In this document: in pieces, positions 53,025 to 62,455 of the stretch
Layout: every line of letters begins with the position of its first letter
Position numbering within the stretch: the first letter of the stretch is position 1
The notes under the pieces: generated by a model
The model's database searches: none
What the model was told of the DNA's origin: nothing
Seen by the model: only the letters and a program-made list of their open reading frames with translations
Made by a program: the position numbers and the translations under genes
NCBI RefSeq assembly: GCF_029840925.1
Contig: NZ_JAOCDM010000005.1
Coordinates: 1 to 64,000, forward strand
Reading direction: 5' to 3'
Length of the DNA stretch: 64,000 bases
Source: Pseudomonas sp. GD03858
GTDB taxonomy: Bacteria; Pseudomonadota; Gammaproteobacteria; Pseudomonadales; Pseudomonadaceae

Positions 53025-53947
53025 GCGATCGGCGGCAGGACGATCTCGTCACTGCGCTGCACGCCGGCGGTGAAGCTGCGGCACAGCTCGAGAAACTCGC
53101 GCATGGCGGAGGTCTGGTACTTCTGCTTGTGCCAGATGAAGTAGAACTGCCGCGACAGGTCCAGGGCCGGGGTTTCCACCGCGACCAGGCTGCCGCGACG
53201 GAAGGCGTCGCGCAGGGCCAGGCGTGAGATGCAGCCGATGCCCAGGCCCGACTCCACGGCGCGCTTGATCGCTTCGGTGTGCTCCAGCTCCAGGCGGATG
53301 TTCAGGTTGGCGCGGTGATGACGCATGGCCTGATCGAAGGTCAGGCGTGTGCCCGAGCCCTGTTCGCGCAGGATCCAGGCCTCATGGGAAAGCTGCTCGA
53401 TATCGGCGTGGCCGACCTTGGCCAGCGGATGCTGTGGTGCGCAGAACACCACCAGCTCGTCCTCCACCCAGGGCTGCACCTCTAGGTCGGGATGGTTGCA
53501 GTCACCTTCGATTAGACCCAGGTCAATTTCGTAGTGGGCCACTTGCTGCACGATATGCGCAGTGTTCTGTACATGCAGTTTCACCTGGCTCTCCGGGTGT
53601 ACCTGCATGAAACTGCCGATCAGCAGCGTGGCGAGATAGTTGCCGATGGTCAGGGTGGCGCCGACCGCCAGCGAGCCGAACCCCGACTTGCCGTTGAGCA
53701 GGTCCTCGATTTCCTTGGCCTGGTCGAGCAGGGCGACCGCCTGGGGCAGCAATTGATGGCCCAGGGCATTCAGGCTCAGGCGTTTGCCGGCGCGGTCGAA
53801 GAGCTGGCAGCTGGACTGGCGTTCCAGTTCGGTGATCGACGTGCTTGCGGCCGATTGTGACAAGGCCAGCACGCCAGCAGCCCGGGACACGCTCTGGTGC
53901 TGGGCGACGGCGACGAAGACCTGGAGCTGACGAAGTGTGAATCGCAT
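53021..53947 (-). CDS. finR: LysR-type regulator FinR
   Basis: 308-aa LTTR: N-terminal HTH MRFTLRQLQVFVAVAQHQSVSRAAGVLALSQSAASTSI, effector domain after residue ~90. Divergent from fpr, which FinR activates in P. putida in response to superoxide-type stress. The 120-bp gap is AT-rich. Confidence 0.87.
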   Translation of the reverse strand: MRFTLRQLQVFVAVAQHQSVSRAAGVLALSQSAASTSITELERQSSCQLFDRAGKRLSLNALGHQLLPQAVALLDQAKEIEDLLNGKSGFGSLAVGATLTIGNYLATLLIGSFMQVHPESQVKLHVQNTAHIVQQVAHYEIDLGLIEGDCNHPDLEVQPWVEDELVVFCAPQHPLAKVGHADIEQLSHEAWILREQGSGTRLTFDQAMRHHRANLNIRLELEHTEAIKRAVESGLGIGCISRLALRDAFRRGSLVAVETPALDLSRQFYFIWHKQKYQTSAMREFLELCRSFTAGVQRSDEIVLPPIA

Positions 53948-54067
53948 ATCTATATAACCGATAACACATATCTTGATAATTCAGTTAACAGATATTGTCG
54001 CTGCCCCTAAACTATCGCGCAACTGCGCGTCCTGCGCGCGCCGCGTTTTCCTTCAGGAGCCCCACCG
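53948..54067. promoter_or_regulatory. Divergent finR-fpr promoter region
   Basis: AT-rich 120 bp with several T-N11-A-like dyads around ATCTATATAACCGATAACAC and ATTCAGTTAACAGATAT, the usual form of a LysR-regulator site. AGGAG at 54056 serves fpr. Confidence 0.5.
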
Positions 54068-54847
54068 ATGAGCAACATGAACCACGAACGTGTCCTCAGT
54101 GTGCACCACTGGAACGACACCCTGTTCAGCTTCAAGTGCACCCGCGACCCGGGCCTGCGCTTCGAGAACGGTCAGTTCGTGATGATCGGCCTGCAGCAGG
54201 ACAGTGGCCGCCCGCTCATGCGCGCCTACTCCATCGCTTCGCCGAACTGGGAAGAGCATCTGGAGTTCTTCAGCATCAAGGTGCCGGACGGTCCGCTGAC
54301 CTCCCAGCTGCAGCACCTGAAGGAAGGCGACGAGATCATCATCAGCAAGAAACCGACCGGCACCCTGGTGCTCGACGACCTGAACCCGGGCAAGCACCTG
54401 TACCTGCTGAGCACCGGCACCGGCCTGGCCCCGTTCATGAGCGTGATCCAGGACCCCGAGACCTACGAGCGTTTCGAAAAGGTGATCCTGGTCCATGGCG
54501 TGCGTTACGTGAACGAAGTGGCCTACCGCGAGTTCATCACCGAGCACCTGCCGCAGAACGAGTTCTTCGGCGAGTCGGTGCGTGACAAGCTGATCTACTA
54601 CCCGACCGTGACGCGCGAGCCGTTCGAAAACCAGGGTCGTCTGACCGATCTGATGCGCAGCGGCAAGCTGTTCACTGATATCGGCCTGCCACCGATCAAT
54701 CCGCAGGACGATCGTGCGATGATCTGCGGCAGCCCGAGCATGCTCGACGAGACCAGCGAAGTGCTGGACAGCTTCGGCCTGAAGATTTCCCCGCGCATGC
54801 GCGAGCCGGGCGACTACCTGATCGAGCGTGCCTTCGTCGAGAAGTGA
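54068..54847 (+). CDS. fpr: Ferredoxin–NADP+ reductase
   Basis: 259-aa FAD enzyme: RAYSIASPN (FAD binding), LLSTGTGLAPFMSVI (NADP binding) and C-terminal RAFVEK. It moves electrons between NADPH and ferredoxin/flavodoxin, supporting Fe-S repair and oxidative-stress response. Length and ending match P. putida Fpr. A clear terminator follows. Confidence 0.95.
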   Translation: MSNMNHERVLSVHHWNDTLFSFKCTRDPGLRFENGQFVMIGLQQDSGRPLMRAYSIASPNWEEHLEFFSIKVPDGPLTSQLQHLKEGDEIIISKKPTGTLVLDDLNPGKHLYLLSTGTGLAPFMSVIQDPETYERFEKVILVHGVRYVNEVAYREFITEHLPQNEFFGESVRDKLIYYPTVTREPFENQGRLTDLMRSGKLFTDIGLPPINPQDDRAMICGSPSMLDETSEVLDSFGLKISPRMREPGDYLIERAFVEK

Positions 54848-54868
54848 GGCGAGCGGCATGAATGAGAA

Positions 54869-54893
54869 ACGCAGGCCCGGCCTGCGTTTTTTT
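54869..54893 (+). terminator. Terminator of fpr
   Basis: 8-bp stem ACGCAGGC / GCCTGCGT (3-base CCG loop) followed by seven T's, 22 bp after the fpr stop. Confidence 0.9.
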
Positions 54894-54916
54894 ATGTCTG
54901 CGATATTTGGATTGGC

Positions 54917-54998
54917 AGCCGGCCCTTCGCGGGTGAACCCGCTCCTACAGGGGCCGGTGAAGATCCTGTGGGAGCGGGTTTACCCGCGAAGTGGCCGG
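54917..54998. repeat. Inverted pair of P. putida-type REP elements
   Basis: Two ~30-bp REP units face each other (CTTCGCGGGTGAACCCGCTC and, inverted, GAGCGGGTTTACCCGCGAAG). Such pairs are abundant between P. putida genes. Confidence 0.85.
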
Positions 54999-55017
54999 AC
55001 GTGAAAATGGCGGGGCT

Positions 55018-55713
55018 TCAGCGTTCGCGCACCACTTCCAGCACCCGAATCGCATCCGGTTGCGGGTAGTGCCACCTGACCTGCACATCCCAGAACCTTA
55101 CGCCGTACACCCGCTCCGACGGCGGTATCTGGTAGGCCGGGCGAGGATCCTGCGCCAGGCATTGCTCGATCAGCTCGACCAGTGGTTCGCCCAGGCGCGA
55201 TGCGTGCTCGCGCGCCTGGGGCAGGGCAGTGTCGCTCCACTGCACCGCAATGGGCGCCGGCGCGCCGTCGGCCATGCGATTGGTCGCTTCGGCGAGGCTG
55301 TCGGCATAAGGCACGTAGGGCTTGATGTCCAGCACCGGTGTGCCGTCCAGCAGGTCGATGCCCGAGAGCAGCAGGCGCCCTGGCTCGACACCTTCCAGGC
55401 GTACCACCGACTGGCCGATGCCGTTGGGCCGGTGGGTGGCCCGAGTGGCGAACACCCCCATGCTCTTGTTGCCGCCCAGGCGCGGTGGGCGAACCTTCAG
55501 GCGTGGCTTGTCCTCCAGGGCCTCATGGAAGAGAAACAGCAGCCAGACGTGGCTGACCTGCTCCAACCCTTGCACCGCGTCGCCCTGGTCGAACGGCGGC
55601 AGCAGTTCCAGCACGCCACGCGCCGCTGGCGCCAGCTGTGGCTGGCGCGGAATGGCGAACTTCTCCTTGAAGCAGGAGCGCACGATGCCGACCGGCGAGA
55701 CCGTATGCTGCAT
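55018..55713 (-). CDS. trmO: tRNA t6A37 N6-methyltransferase TrmO
   Basis: 231-aa TrmO/YaeB: VGIVRSCFKEKFAIPRQP at the N-terminus, signature FATRATHRPNGIGQSVVRLEG mid-protein and DIKPYVPYADS. It methylates threonylcarbamoyl-adenosine in tRNA-Thr using SAM. 6 bp separate it from yehS upstream on the same strand. Confidence 0.92.
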   Translation of the reverse strand: MQHTVSPVGIVRSCFKEKFAIPRQPQLAPAARGVLELLPPFDQGDAVQGLEQVSHVWLLFLFHEALEDKPRLKVRPPRLGGNKSMGVFATRATHRPNGIGQSVVRLEGVEPGRLLLSGIDLLDGTPVLDIKPYVPYADSLAEATNRMADGAPAPIAVQWSDTALPQAREHASRLGEPLVELIEQCLAQDPRPAYQIPPSERVYGVRFWDVQVRWHYPQPDAIRVLEVVRER

Positions 55714-55719
55714 CGCCGC

Positions 55720-56181
55720 TCAGCCGCGCACGCGAAGCGTGAGGCCCTTGAGGAAGTTGCGCAGCAACTGATCGCCGCAGGGACGGTAGTTGTCGTGGCC
55801 GACCTTGCGGAACAGTGCGCTCAGTTCGGGCTTGGACACCGGGAAATTGACCGATTTCAGCACGGCGTGCAGGTCGTCTTCCTTCAACTCGAACGCCACG
55901 CGCAGTTTCTTGAGCACGGTGTTGTTGGTCACCGGCACTTCGATCGGCTGCGCCGGGCGGCTGTCGTCGCGGCCGCGACGATGAATCACCAGGCCATCGA
56001 GAAAATGCGCCATGACGTTCTCGGGGCAGCGCACGAAGCCAGGTTCCTCTTCCTTCTTCACATAGCCGGCGACGGCCTCGGCGGTCACCTGCAGGCCGGA
56101 CAGCCCAATGATCTCGGCCATCTTCTGGTCGTTGACCTTGAGCATGTAGCGCAGGCTGCGCAGTACATCGTTGTGGTTCAT
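55720..56181 (-). CDS. yehS: DUF1456 protein YehS
   Basis: 153-aa protein with two copies of the DUF1456 repeat (N-DVLRSLRYMLKVNDQKMAEI… and N-TVLKKLRVAFELKEDDLHAVL…). The internal duplication is visible by eye. Molecular function is unknown; co-directional with trmO. Confidence 0.85.
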   Translation of the reverse strand: MNHNDVLRSLRYMLKVNDQKMAEIIGLSGLQVTAEAVAGYVKKEEEPGFVRCPENVMAHFLDGLVIHRRGRDDSRPAQPIEVPVTNNTVLKKLRVAFELKEDDLHAVLKSVNFPVSKPELSALFRKVGHDNYRPCGDQLLRNFLKGLTLRVRG

Positions 56182-56230
56182 TGCGGCGAATCCTGTTCAA
56201 GTGCCGCGCCATCGTGGCGCGGCGGTGATG

Positions 56231-56941
56231 CTAGAAGCGTTCGGTGGCGGCCAGATAGCGCCATTGACCCAGGGGCAGCTTGCCCATGGATACTCCGCCC
56301 AGGCGGATGCGGCGCATGCCCAGCACCTTGAGGCCGGCGGTCTCGCACAGTTGCTCGATGACGCCCGCTTGCGGGTTCTTCAGGACGATGCGCAGGTGCT
56401 GTTCGTTCTGCCAGCTGGCCTTGGCGCGCGGCAGCTCCACGCCCTTGCGCTCGACCCCGCGCGCCAGGCGCTCCAGCGACCCCGGCTTGGCTTCGCCGCT
56501 GACCTGGACGATGTATTCCTGCTCCATGCGGCGCAGGTCGGCGTCGAGCTTGCGGGTTACCCGCCAGTCCTGGGTGAACAGTTGCAGGCCGCTGGCGCCG
56601 GGCAGCAGCGGGGCGACGCAGGCCTGCCGGGCGAAATGCCCGTGCAGCGGGCGCACCGTGTCACGCTGGGCGTCGCTGAGGCTGGCCATGGTCATGCCCG
56701 CCTGAGCGCTTGCCAGGTCCTGGCCGGCGAGCTGGTTGAGCAGCAAGGTGACCGGCTCGAGCGCTTCGGCGCGGGCGCCGGGCAGCAATTCGACCCGTTG
56801 CTCCATGACCTTGAATTGCGGCTGCTCGACCACCGCGCCGTCGACTGTGACCCAGCCTCCCTCGATGTACAGCTCAGCCTCTCGGCGGGAGCAGCCAAGC
56901 TGTTCGATCAGGCGTTTGGACAGGCGGATGGGTTCGGACAT
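56231..56941 (-). CDS. rRNA pseudouridine synthase (RsuA/RluF-like)
   Basis: 236-aa protein: N-terminal S4 domain (RLSKRLIEQLGCSRREAELYIEGGWVTVDG) and catalytic domain (LQLFTQDWRVTRKLDADLRRMEQEYIVQVSGE … KVLGMRRIRLGGVSMGKLPLGQWRYL). The start at 56941 gives the normal S4 N-terminus. The usual G-R-L-D catalytic motif is degenerate here (…ASGLQLFTQD), so activity is uncertain. Confidence 0.82.
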   Translation of the reverse strand: MSEPIRLSKRLIEQLGCSRREAELYIEGGWVTVDGAVVEQPQFKVMEQRVELLPGARAEALEPVTLLLNQLAGQDLASAQAGMTMASLSDAQRDTVRPLHGHFARQACVAPLLPGASGLQLFTQDWRVTRKLDADLRRMEQEYIVQVSGEAKPGSLERLARGVERKGVELPRAKASWQNEQHLRIVLKNPQAGVIEQLCETAGLKVLGMRRIRLGGVSMGKLPLGQWRYLAATERF

Positions 56942-57014
56942 GGACAATGGATTCACGCGACGGGAAAAGCCGCCATTGTACCTGCCTGGGCAGGGTTGCG
57001 GCTGCAAATCGCTG

Positions 57015-57497
57015 TCATTTGCGCCATTTCGGGGCAGACCAGGAGGTTGGATGCGCCAGCTTCATATGTAGCAGGGGATAGGGCTGGCCCAGGCCGTCGG
57101 TTTCCGAGCGGCCGACCACCTCGAAGCCCTCATGCAGGTAGAAGCCCAGCGCCTGGGGATTCTGCTCGTTGACGTCCAGTCGTTCGGCATTGAGCTCAGC
57201 CACGGCGTGGCGCAGCAGGCGTTGCCCGACACCTTGACCACGGCACTCGGGGTCGACGAACAGCAGATCGACGCGACCATTGGCCACACCTGCAAAGCCG
57301 AGGATGCGCCGCTTCCTGTTCATGCAGCAAACCAGCATCACCGCGTCCAGGTACTTGCGCAGCACGTGGTCGCGCAGCAGCAGCAGGTAGCCCTCGGGCA
57401 GGAAGTCGTGGGTGGCGCGCACCGAGGCTTCCCAGATCCGCACCAGTTCCGGGTAGTCGGCGTAACGCGGGGTGTGCAATGTCAGCGCTGCCTTCAT
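57015..57497 (-). CDS. GNAT-family acetyltransferase
   Basis: 160-aa GCN5-type protein. Acetyl-CoA site CRGQGVGQRLLRHAV (Q/R-x-x-G-x-G/A) and DVNEQNPQALGFYLHEGFEVVGRSETDGLGQPYPLLHMKL, as in YiaC/PA4866-like enzymes. Substrate unknown. Confidence 0.85.
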   Translation of the reverse strand: MKAALTLHTPRYADYPELVRIWEASVRATHDFLPEGYLLLLRDHVLRKYLDAVMLVCCMNRKRRILGFAGVANGRVDLLFVDPECRGQGVGQRLLRHAVAELNAERLDVNEQNPQALGFYLHEGFEVVGRSETDGLGQPYPLLHMKLAHPTSWSAPKWRK

Positions 57498-57545
57498 CCT
57501 GATCGGCTCCTGTGCATCGAATGGCCTCTGCACAACCATAGATGC

Positions 57546-57574
57546 AAAAAAATACCCCGCCAGTGGCGGGGTAT
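57546..57574 (-). terminator. Terminator of rimO
   Basis: Perfect 10-bp stem ATACCCCGCC / GGCGGGGTAT with a 3-base loop, followed on the minus strand by a run of T's. Confidence 0.88.
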
Positions 57575-57592
57575 CGTGCGCTGCGTGGCGGC

Positions 57593-58924
57593 TCAGATGG
57601 GCTCGGCCCACATGTCGTACTCATCGGCATCGACGATGCGGCAACGCACCTTGTCGCCCGGCTTGAAGCCGTGGTCGCCATCGATGAACACGCTGCCGTC
57701 GATTTCCGGTGCGTCGAAGAAGCTGCGGCCCACCGAGCCTTGCTCCTCGACTTCGTCGATCAACACTTCGATCTCCTTGCCGATGCGCTGTTGCAGGCGT
57801 GCGGCGCTGATGGCCTGCTGATGGGCCATGAAGCGATCCCAGCGGTCCTGCTTGATGTCGTCGGGCACCTCTTCCAGGCCCAGGTCATTGGCCGGGGCGC
57901 CTTCGACCGGCGAATACTGGAAGCAGCCGACGCGGTCGAGCTGGGCTTCGGTCAGCCAGTCGAGCAGGTACTGGAAGTCTTCCTCGGTCTCGCCGGGGAA
58001 GCCGACGATGAAGGTCGAACGGATCACCAGCTCCGGGCACTGCTCGCGCCAGTTCTTGATGCGCGCCAGGGTGCGGTCTTCGAAGGCCGGGCGCTTCATC
58101 GACTTGAGCACCTTGGGGCTGGCGTGCTGGAACGGGATGTCCAGGTACGGCAGGATCTTGCCGGCGGCCATCAGCGGGATCACGTCATCGACGTTCGGGT
58201 ATGGGTACACGTAGTGCAGGCGCACCCAGGCGCCCAGGCTGCTCAGGGCCTCGCACAGCTCGAGCATGCGGGTCTTGACCGGGCGGCCGTTCCAGAAGTC
58301 GGTCTTGTACTTGACGTCGACGCCGTAGGCGCTGGTGTCCTGGGAGATCACCAGGATCTCCTTGACGCCGGCCTTGACCAGGCGCTCGGCCTCGCTCAGC
58401 ACTTCACCGACCGGACGGCTGACCAGCTTGCCGCGCATCGACGGGATGATGCAGAAGCTGCAGCTGTGGTTGCAGCCTTCGGAAATCTTCAGGTAGGCGT
58501 AGTGGCGCGGGGTCAGCTTGACGCCTTGCGGTGGCACCAGGTCGATCAGCGGGTTGTGGTCCTGGCGTGGCGGCACCACTTCGTGCACGGCGTTGACCAC
58601 CTGCTCGTACTGCTGCGGGCCGGTGACCGACAGCACGCTCGGGTGCACGTCGCGGATGTTGCCTTCCTCGACACCCATGCAGCCGGTGACGATGACCTTG
58701 CCGTTTTCCTTGATCGCCTCGCCGATCACTTCCAGCGACTCGGCCTTGGCGCTGTCGATGAAGCCGCAGGTGTTGACCACCACCACGTCGGCGTCCTCGT
58801 AGGTGGGCACGACTTCATAGCCCTCCATGCGCAGCTGGGTCAGGATGCGCTCGGAATCGACCAGGGCCTTGGGGCAACCCAGGGAAACGAAGCCGACCTT
58901 TGGGGTGGCGGGAGTGGTGGACAT
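57593..58924 (-). CDS. rimO: Ribosomal protein S12 methylthiotransferase RimO
   Basis: 443-aa radical-SAM enzyme: N-terminal UPF0004 domain with Cys of an auxiliary 4Fe-4S cluster (GCPK, VNTCGF, GCMG), radical-SAM motif CNHSCSFC, and C-terminal TRAM domain. It adds a methylthio group to Asp of S12. Start at 58924. Divergent from kup; the 236 bp between hold only promoters. Confidence 0.95.
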   Translation of the reverse strand: MSTTPATPKVGFVSLGCPKALVDSERILTQLRMEGYEVVPTYEDADVVVVNTCGFIDSAKAESLEVIGEAIKENGKVIVTGCMGVEEGNIRDVHPSVLSVTGPQQYEQVVNAVHEVVPPRQDHNPLIDLVPPQGVKLTPRHYAYLKISEGCNHSCSFCIIPSMRGKLVSRPVGEVLSEAERLVKAGVKEILVISQDTSAYGVDVKYKTDFWNGRPVKTRMLELCEALSSLGAWVRLHYVYPYPNVDDVIPLMAAGKILPYLDIPFQHASPKVLKSMKRPAFEDRTLARIKNWREQCPELVIRSTFIVGFPGETEEDFQYLLDWLTEAQLDRVGCFQYSPVEGAPANDLGLEEVPDDIKQDRWDRFMAHQQAISAARLQQRIGKEIEVLIDEVEEQGSVGRSFFDAPEIDGSVFIDGDHGFKPGDKVRCRIVDADEYDMWAEPI

Positions 58925-59160
58925 GGCTAACCTCGGTATTGAATACAGGTCGCCCGACCGGTGACGGGGGCGATCCTGGTGGGCGCTTTCGGCGCCTCTG
59001 ATCAAAAAGTGCGCAATTCTAGCGAGCGCAAGGACGCTTGACCAGCAGAAATACGACGAACGCTGCGCTATGCTGCGCGCCGTTGCGCCGGGGCATCCGG
59101 GATGGCCCGGCGCGGGTGGGAATTCAACCGGTCTAGATGACCGTCTGCGGGGAGAGGGCG

Positions 59161-61059
59161 ATGGTTCAGGCAAGCAGTCACGCCGAAGGCGGGCAGGGCG
59201 TGGCACGGCCGTTGGGCCTGCTGGTGGCGGCTGTTGGGGTGGTCTATGGCGATATCGGCACCAGCCCGCTGTACACCCTCAAGGAGGTCTTTACCGGCGG
59301 CTATGGCGTACAGGTCAACCACGATGGCGTGCTGGGCATCCTGTCGTTGATCCTCTGGTCGCTGCTGTGGGTGGTGTCGTTCAAGTATGTGATGTTCATC
59401 CTGCGCGCCGACAACCAGGGCGAGGGCGGAACCATGGCCCTGACCGCACTGGCGCGGCGGGCCACGGCGCAGTACCCGCGGTTGCGCATGCTGATGGTCG
59501 GCTGCGGCTTGGTCGGCGCCTCGCTGTTCTACGGTGACAGCATGATCACCCCGGCGGTGTCGGTGCTGTCGGCGGTGGAGGGCATGGGCCTGGCGTTCGA
59601 GGGCATCGACCATTGGGTAGTGCCTATTTCGCTGGTGGTGCTGGTGGCGCTGTTCCTGGTGCAGAAGCACGGCACGGAGAAGATCGGCAAGGCGTTCGGC
59701 CCGATCATGGTCGCCTGGTTCCTGGCCCTGGCGGCGCTCGGGGTGCATGGCATCTCGCAGAGCCCGGAGGTACTCAAGGCCTTCAATCCGGGGTGGGCGC
59801 TGAACTTCTTCATCGTTCATCCGGGGATGGGCGTGGCCATTCTTGGTGCCGTGGTGCTGGCGCTGACCGGCGCCGAGGCCCTGTACGCCGACATGGGCCA
59901 CTTCGGCCGCAAGCCCATCGCTCGCGCCTGGTTCGCCCTGGTGCTGCCGGCGCTGGTGCTCAACTACTTCGGCCAGGGGGCGATGCTGTTGCAGAACCCG
60001 GAGGCGGCGCGCAACCCGTTCTACCTGCTGGCGCCGTCCTGGGCGCTGCTGCCGCTGGTCGGCCTGGCCACCATGGCCACGGTGATCGCTTCGCAGGCGG
60101 TGATCTCGGGTGCCTTCTCCCTGACCCGCCAGGCCATCCAGCTGGGCTACGTGCCGCGCATGCAGATTCAGCACACCTCCAGCGACGAGCAGGGACAGAT
60201 CTACATCGGCGCGGTCAACTGGACGCTGATGGTCGGCGTGGTGCTGCTGGTGATCGGCTTCGAGTCGTCCGGCGCCCTGGCCGCGGCCTACGGCGTGGCG
60301 GTGACCGGCACCATGCTGATGACCACCATCCTGGTCTCGGCGGTCATGCTGCTGCTGTGGAAGTGGCCACCGGTGCTGGCGGTGCCGCTGCTGGTGGGCT
60401 TCCTGTTCGTCGATGGGCTGTTCTTCGCCGCCAACGTGCCGAAGATCGCCCAGGGTGGCGCCTTCCCGGTGCTGGCGGGGATCGTGTTGTTCGTGCTGAT
60501 GAGTACCTGGAAGCGCGGCAAGCAGATCCTGGTCGATCGCATCGACGAGGGCGCGCTGCCGCTGCCGGTGTTCATCGGCAGCATCCGCGTGCAGCCGCCG
60601 CACCGGGTCGAAGGCACCGCCGTATTCCTGACGGCGCGTCCCGATGCGGTGCCCCATGCGCTGCTGCACAACATGCTGCATAACCAGGTGCTGCACAGCC
60701 AGGTCGTGTTGTTGACGGTGGTCAGCGAGGATCGGCCACGGGTACCCGAGGCCGAGCGTTTCGAGGTGGAAGCGTATGGCGACGGGTTCTTCCGGGTGCT
60801 GCTGCACTTTGGCTTCATGGATGAGCCGGACGTACCGGCGGCGCTGAAGCTGTGCCATCTGGACGGCCTGGACTTCAGCCCCATGCGCACCACCTACTTC
60901 CTCAGCCGGGAGACGGTGATCGCTTCGCGCCTGGAAGGGATGTCGCGCTGGCGGGGGAATCTGTTCGCGTTCCTGCTGAAGAACGCCAACGGCAACCTGC
61001 GGTTCTTCAACCTGCCGCTCAATCGGGTGATCGAGTTGGGGACGCAGGTCGAGATCTGA
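59161..61059 (+). CDS. kup: Potassium uptake protein Kup
   Basis: 632-aa KUP/HAK transporter: [19 protein letters not shown] signature, twelve membrane helices to residue ~450, cytoplasmic C-terminal tail. Imports K+ with H+. GGGAGAGGG precedes the ATG at 59161. Confidence 0.95.
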   Translation: MVQASSHAEGGQGVARPLGLLVAAVGVVYGDIGTSPLYTLKEVFTGGYGVQVNHDGVLGILSLILWSLLWVVSFKYVMFILRADNQGEGGTMALTALARRATAQYPRLRMLMVGCGLVGASLFYGDSMITPAVSVLSAVEGMGLAFEGIDHWVVPISLVVLVALFLVQKHGTEKIGKAFGPIMVAWFLALAALGVHGISQSPEVLKAFNPGWALNFFIVHPGMGVAILGAVVLALTGAEALYADMGHFGRKPIARAWFALVLPALVLNYFGQGAMLLQNPEAARNPFYLLAPSWALLPLVGLATMATVIASQAVISGAFSLTRQAIQLGYVPRMQIQHTSSDEQGQIYIGAVNWTLMVGVVLLVIGFESSGALAAAYGVAVTGTMLMTTILVSAVMLLLWKWPPVLAVPLLVGFLFVDGLFFAANVPKIAQGGAFPVLAGIVLFVLMSTWKRGKQILVDRIDEGALPLPVFIGSIRVQPPHRVEGTAVFLTARPDAVPHALLHNMLHNQVLHSQVVLLTVVSEDRPRVPEAERFEVEAYGDGFFRVLLHFGFMDEPDVPAALKLCHLDGLDFSPMRTTYFLSRETVIASRLEGMSRWRGNLFAFLLKNANGNLRFFNLPLNRVIELGTQVEI

Positions 61060-61068
61060 GGGCGAAAG

Positions 61069-61136
61069 CATCGCGGGGCAAGCCCGCTCCCACAAGGCCT
61101 ATGTAATCCTCGTGGGAGCGGGCTTGCCCCGCGATG
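61069..61136. repeat. Inverted REP pair downstream of kup
   Basis: Near-perfect inverted arms of ~25 bp (CATCGCGGGGCAAGCCCGCT and its complement, arms 61069-61093 and 61111-61136). REP/BIME type common in P. putida; may also end kup and acvB transcripts. Confidence 0.85.
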
Positions 61137-61159
61137 GGCCGCACAGTGATCGGTTTACA

Positions 61160-62455
61160 TCATTTCTCAGCGACGTTGGCCTTTCCCTGGCGGGTCTCGA
61201 TCTCGCCGATCAGGCGCTTGGCCAGGGCCGGGTAGTTTTCGTCGAAGTGATGACCGCCGGGCAGCTTCATGCGCTCGCCCACAGCCGTCTTGTCGGTGCA
61301 GCCGCTTTCGTCGGTCTCTTCCACACCGTAGATGCACACCACCTTCGCCGCCGGCAGCCTGGCCATTTCCGGACCGGTCGGCGCCTCCTGGCCTTCCTTG
61401 CCCAGCCAGCCCTCCACCTCGATCTCGAAGCTGCCGCTGCGGGCGAAGGCCAGCAGGATCACCGCATCGATACGTTTCTGGTCTTCGGCGGGCAGGCGGT
61501 TGTAGATGGCGGGCAGCACGTCGGCGCCGAACGAGTAGCCGGTCAGCACGAAGCGCTTGGTGCCCCATTTCTGACGATAGTGCTGCATCAGCTCGGACAG
61601 GTCGGCGGCGCTCTGTTCCGGGGTCTTGTGCTGCCAGTAGTAGCGCAGGGTATCGATGCCGACCACAGGGTAGCCGAGCTTGGCCATTTCGCCGGCGACA
61701 TCGCGGTCCAGGTCACGCCAGCCGCCATCGCCGGACAGGAACAGGGTCACGGTGTCTGTGGTCTGGCCGGCCGGCACCTCCACCACGGGAATGGACAGGG
61801 CGTTGCCGTCCTGGCCTACCAGGGCCTGGGTCAGCTGGGCCTTGAGCACCTGGGGCAGATGGATATCGTAGTCGGCGATGCTGGTCTCGGCGTTGGCCTG
61901 GTCGCGCACGAAGGCGGCGCTGGCGTCATCCGGGTTGTCGTTCCAGGCGACGTTCCAGTGGCCATGGGCGGCGGCCTTGGGCAAGGCGGCCTGGCAGCCC
62001 GGCTGTTCGAGGGCAAAATCCACGGAGATGGCGCGGGCCTTGTCGTCGTTCTGGGTGGCGAGCCAGCGCCAGGCCTGGCTGGCGCCTGGGCCGATGCCGG
62101 CGACCAGGGTCGGTTTGTCCGCCAGCTGTGTGAAGGCCTGGTCCAGCGCCGCCTGCTGCTTGGCGCAATCGGCGGGCGGCAGGATGACCTGCACCAACTG
62201 GGCCTCGCCGGCCTGGCTCAGGTCGAGCAGCTGCTTGTCGGACAAGGCCTGGTCCTGCGGCACACCAATGGCCACCCGGGCCTTGGCATGCACGCCGGGC
62301 GTGGCGCGGGTCAGGCTGCTGCCATCGCTCAGGGTCAGATGCTCCAGGCGGGCTTCGGGGGCCGGGCGGGTCCACAGCCAGAAGGCGCTGCCACCGGCCA
62401 GCGCGGCCAGCAACAGGGGAATCATTACGTACAGCCAATAGCGTCGGATCATCAA
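61160..62455 (-). CDS. acvB: AcvB/VirJ-family periplasmic serine hydrolase
   Basis: 431-aa protein with an N-terminal membrane anchor (YWLYVMIPLLLAALAGGSAFWLW), an N-terminal AcvB-like domain and a C-terminal alpha/beta hydrolase (VTLFLSGDGGWRDLDRDVA; nucleophile elbow LTGYSFGAD; His in PGGHHFDENY). AcvB hydrolyses lysyl-phosphatidylglycerol. Overlaps mprF by ATGA, so both are one operon. Confidence 0.88.
   Translation of the reverse strand: MMIRRYWLYVMIPLLLAALAGGSAFWLWTRPAPEARLEHLTLSDGSSLTRATPGVHAKARVAIGVPQDQALSDKQLLDLSQAGEAQLVQVILPPADCAKQQAALDQAFTQLADKPTLVAGIGPGASQAWRWLATQNDDKARAISVDFALEQPGCQAALPKAAAHGHWNVAWNDNPDDASAAFVRDQANAETSIADYDIHLPQVLKAQLTQALVGQDGNALSIPVVEVPAGQTTDTVTLFLSGDGGWRDLDRDVAGEMAKLGYPVVGIDTLRYYWQHKTPEQSAADLSELMQHYRQKWGTKRFVLTGYSFGADVLPAIYNRLPAEDQKRIDAVILLAFARSGSFEIEVEGWLGKEGQEAPTGPEMARLPAAKVVCIYGVEETDESGCTDKTAVGERMKLPGGHHFDENYPALAKRLIGEIETRQGKANVAEK

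Noticed and set aside
54917-61136. REP pairs as small RNA genes
   Set aside because: Sequence matches the common P. putida REP type between convergent or co-directional genes; no independent promoter seen.
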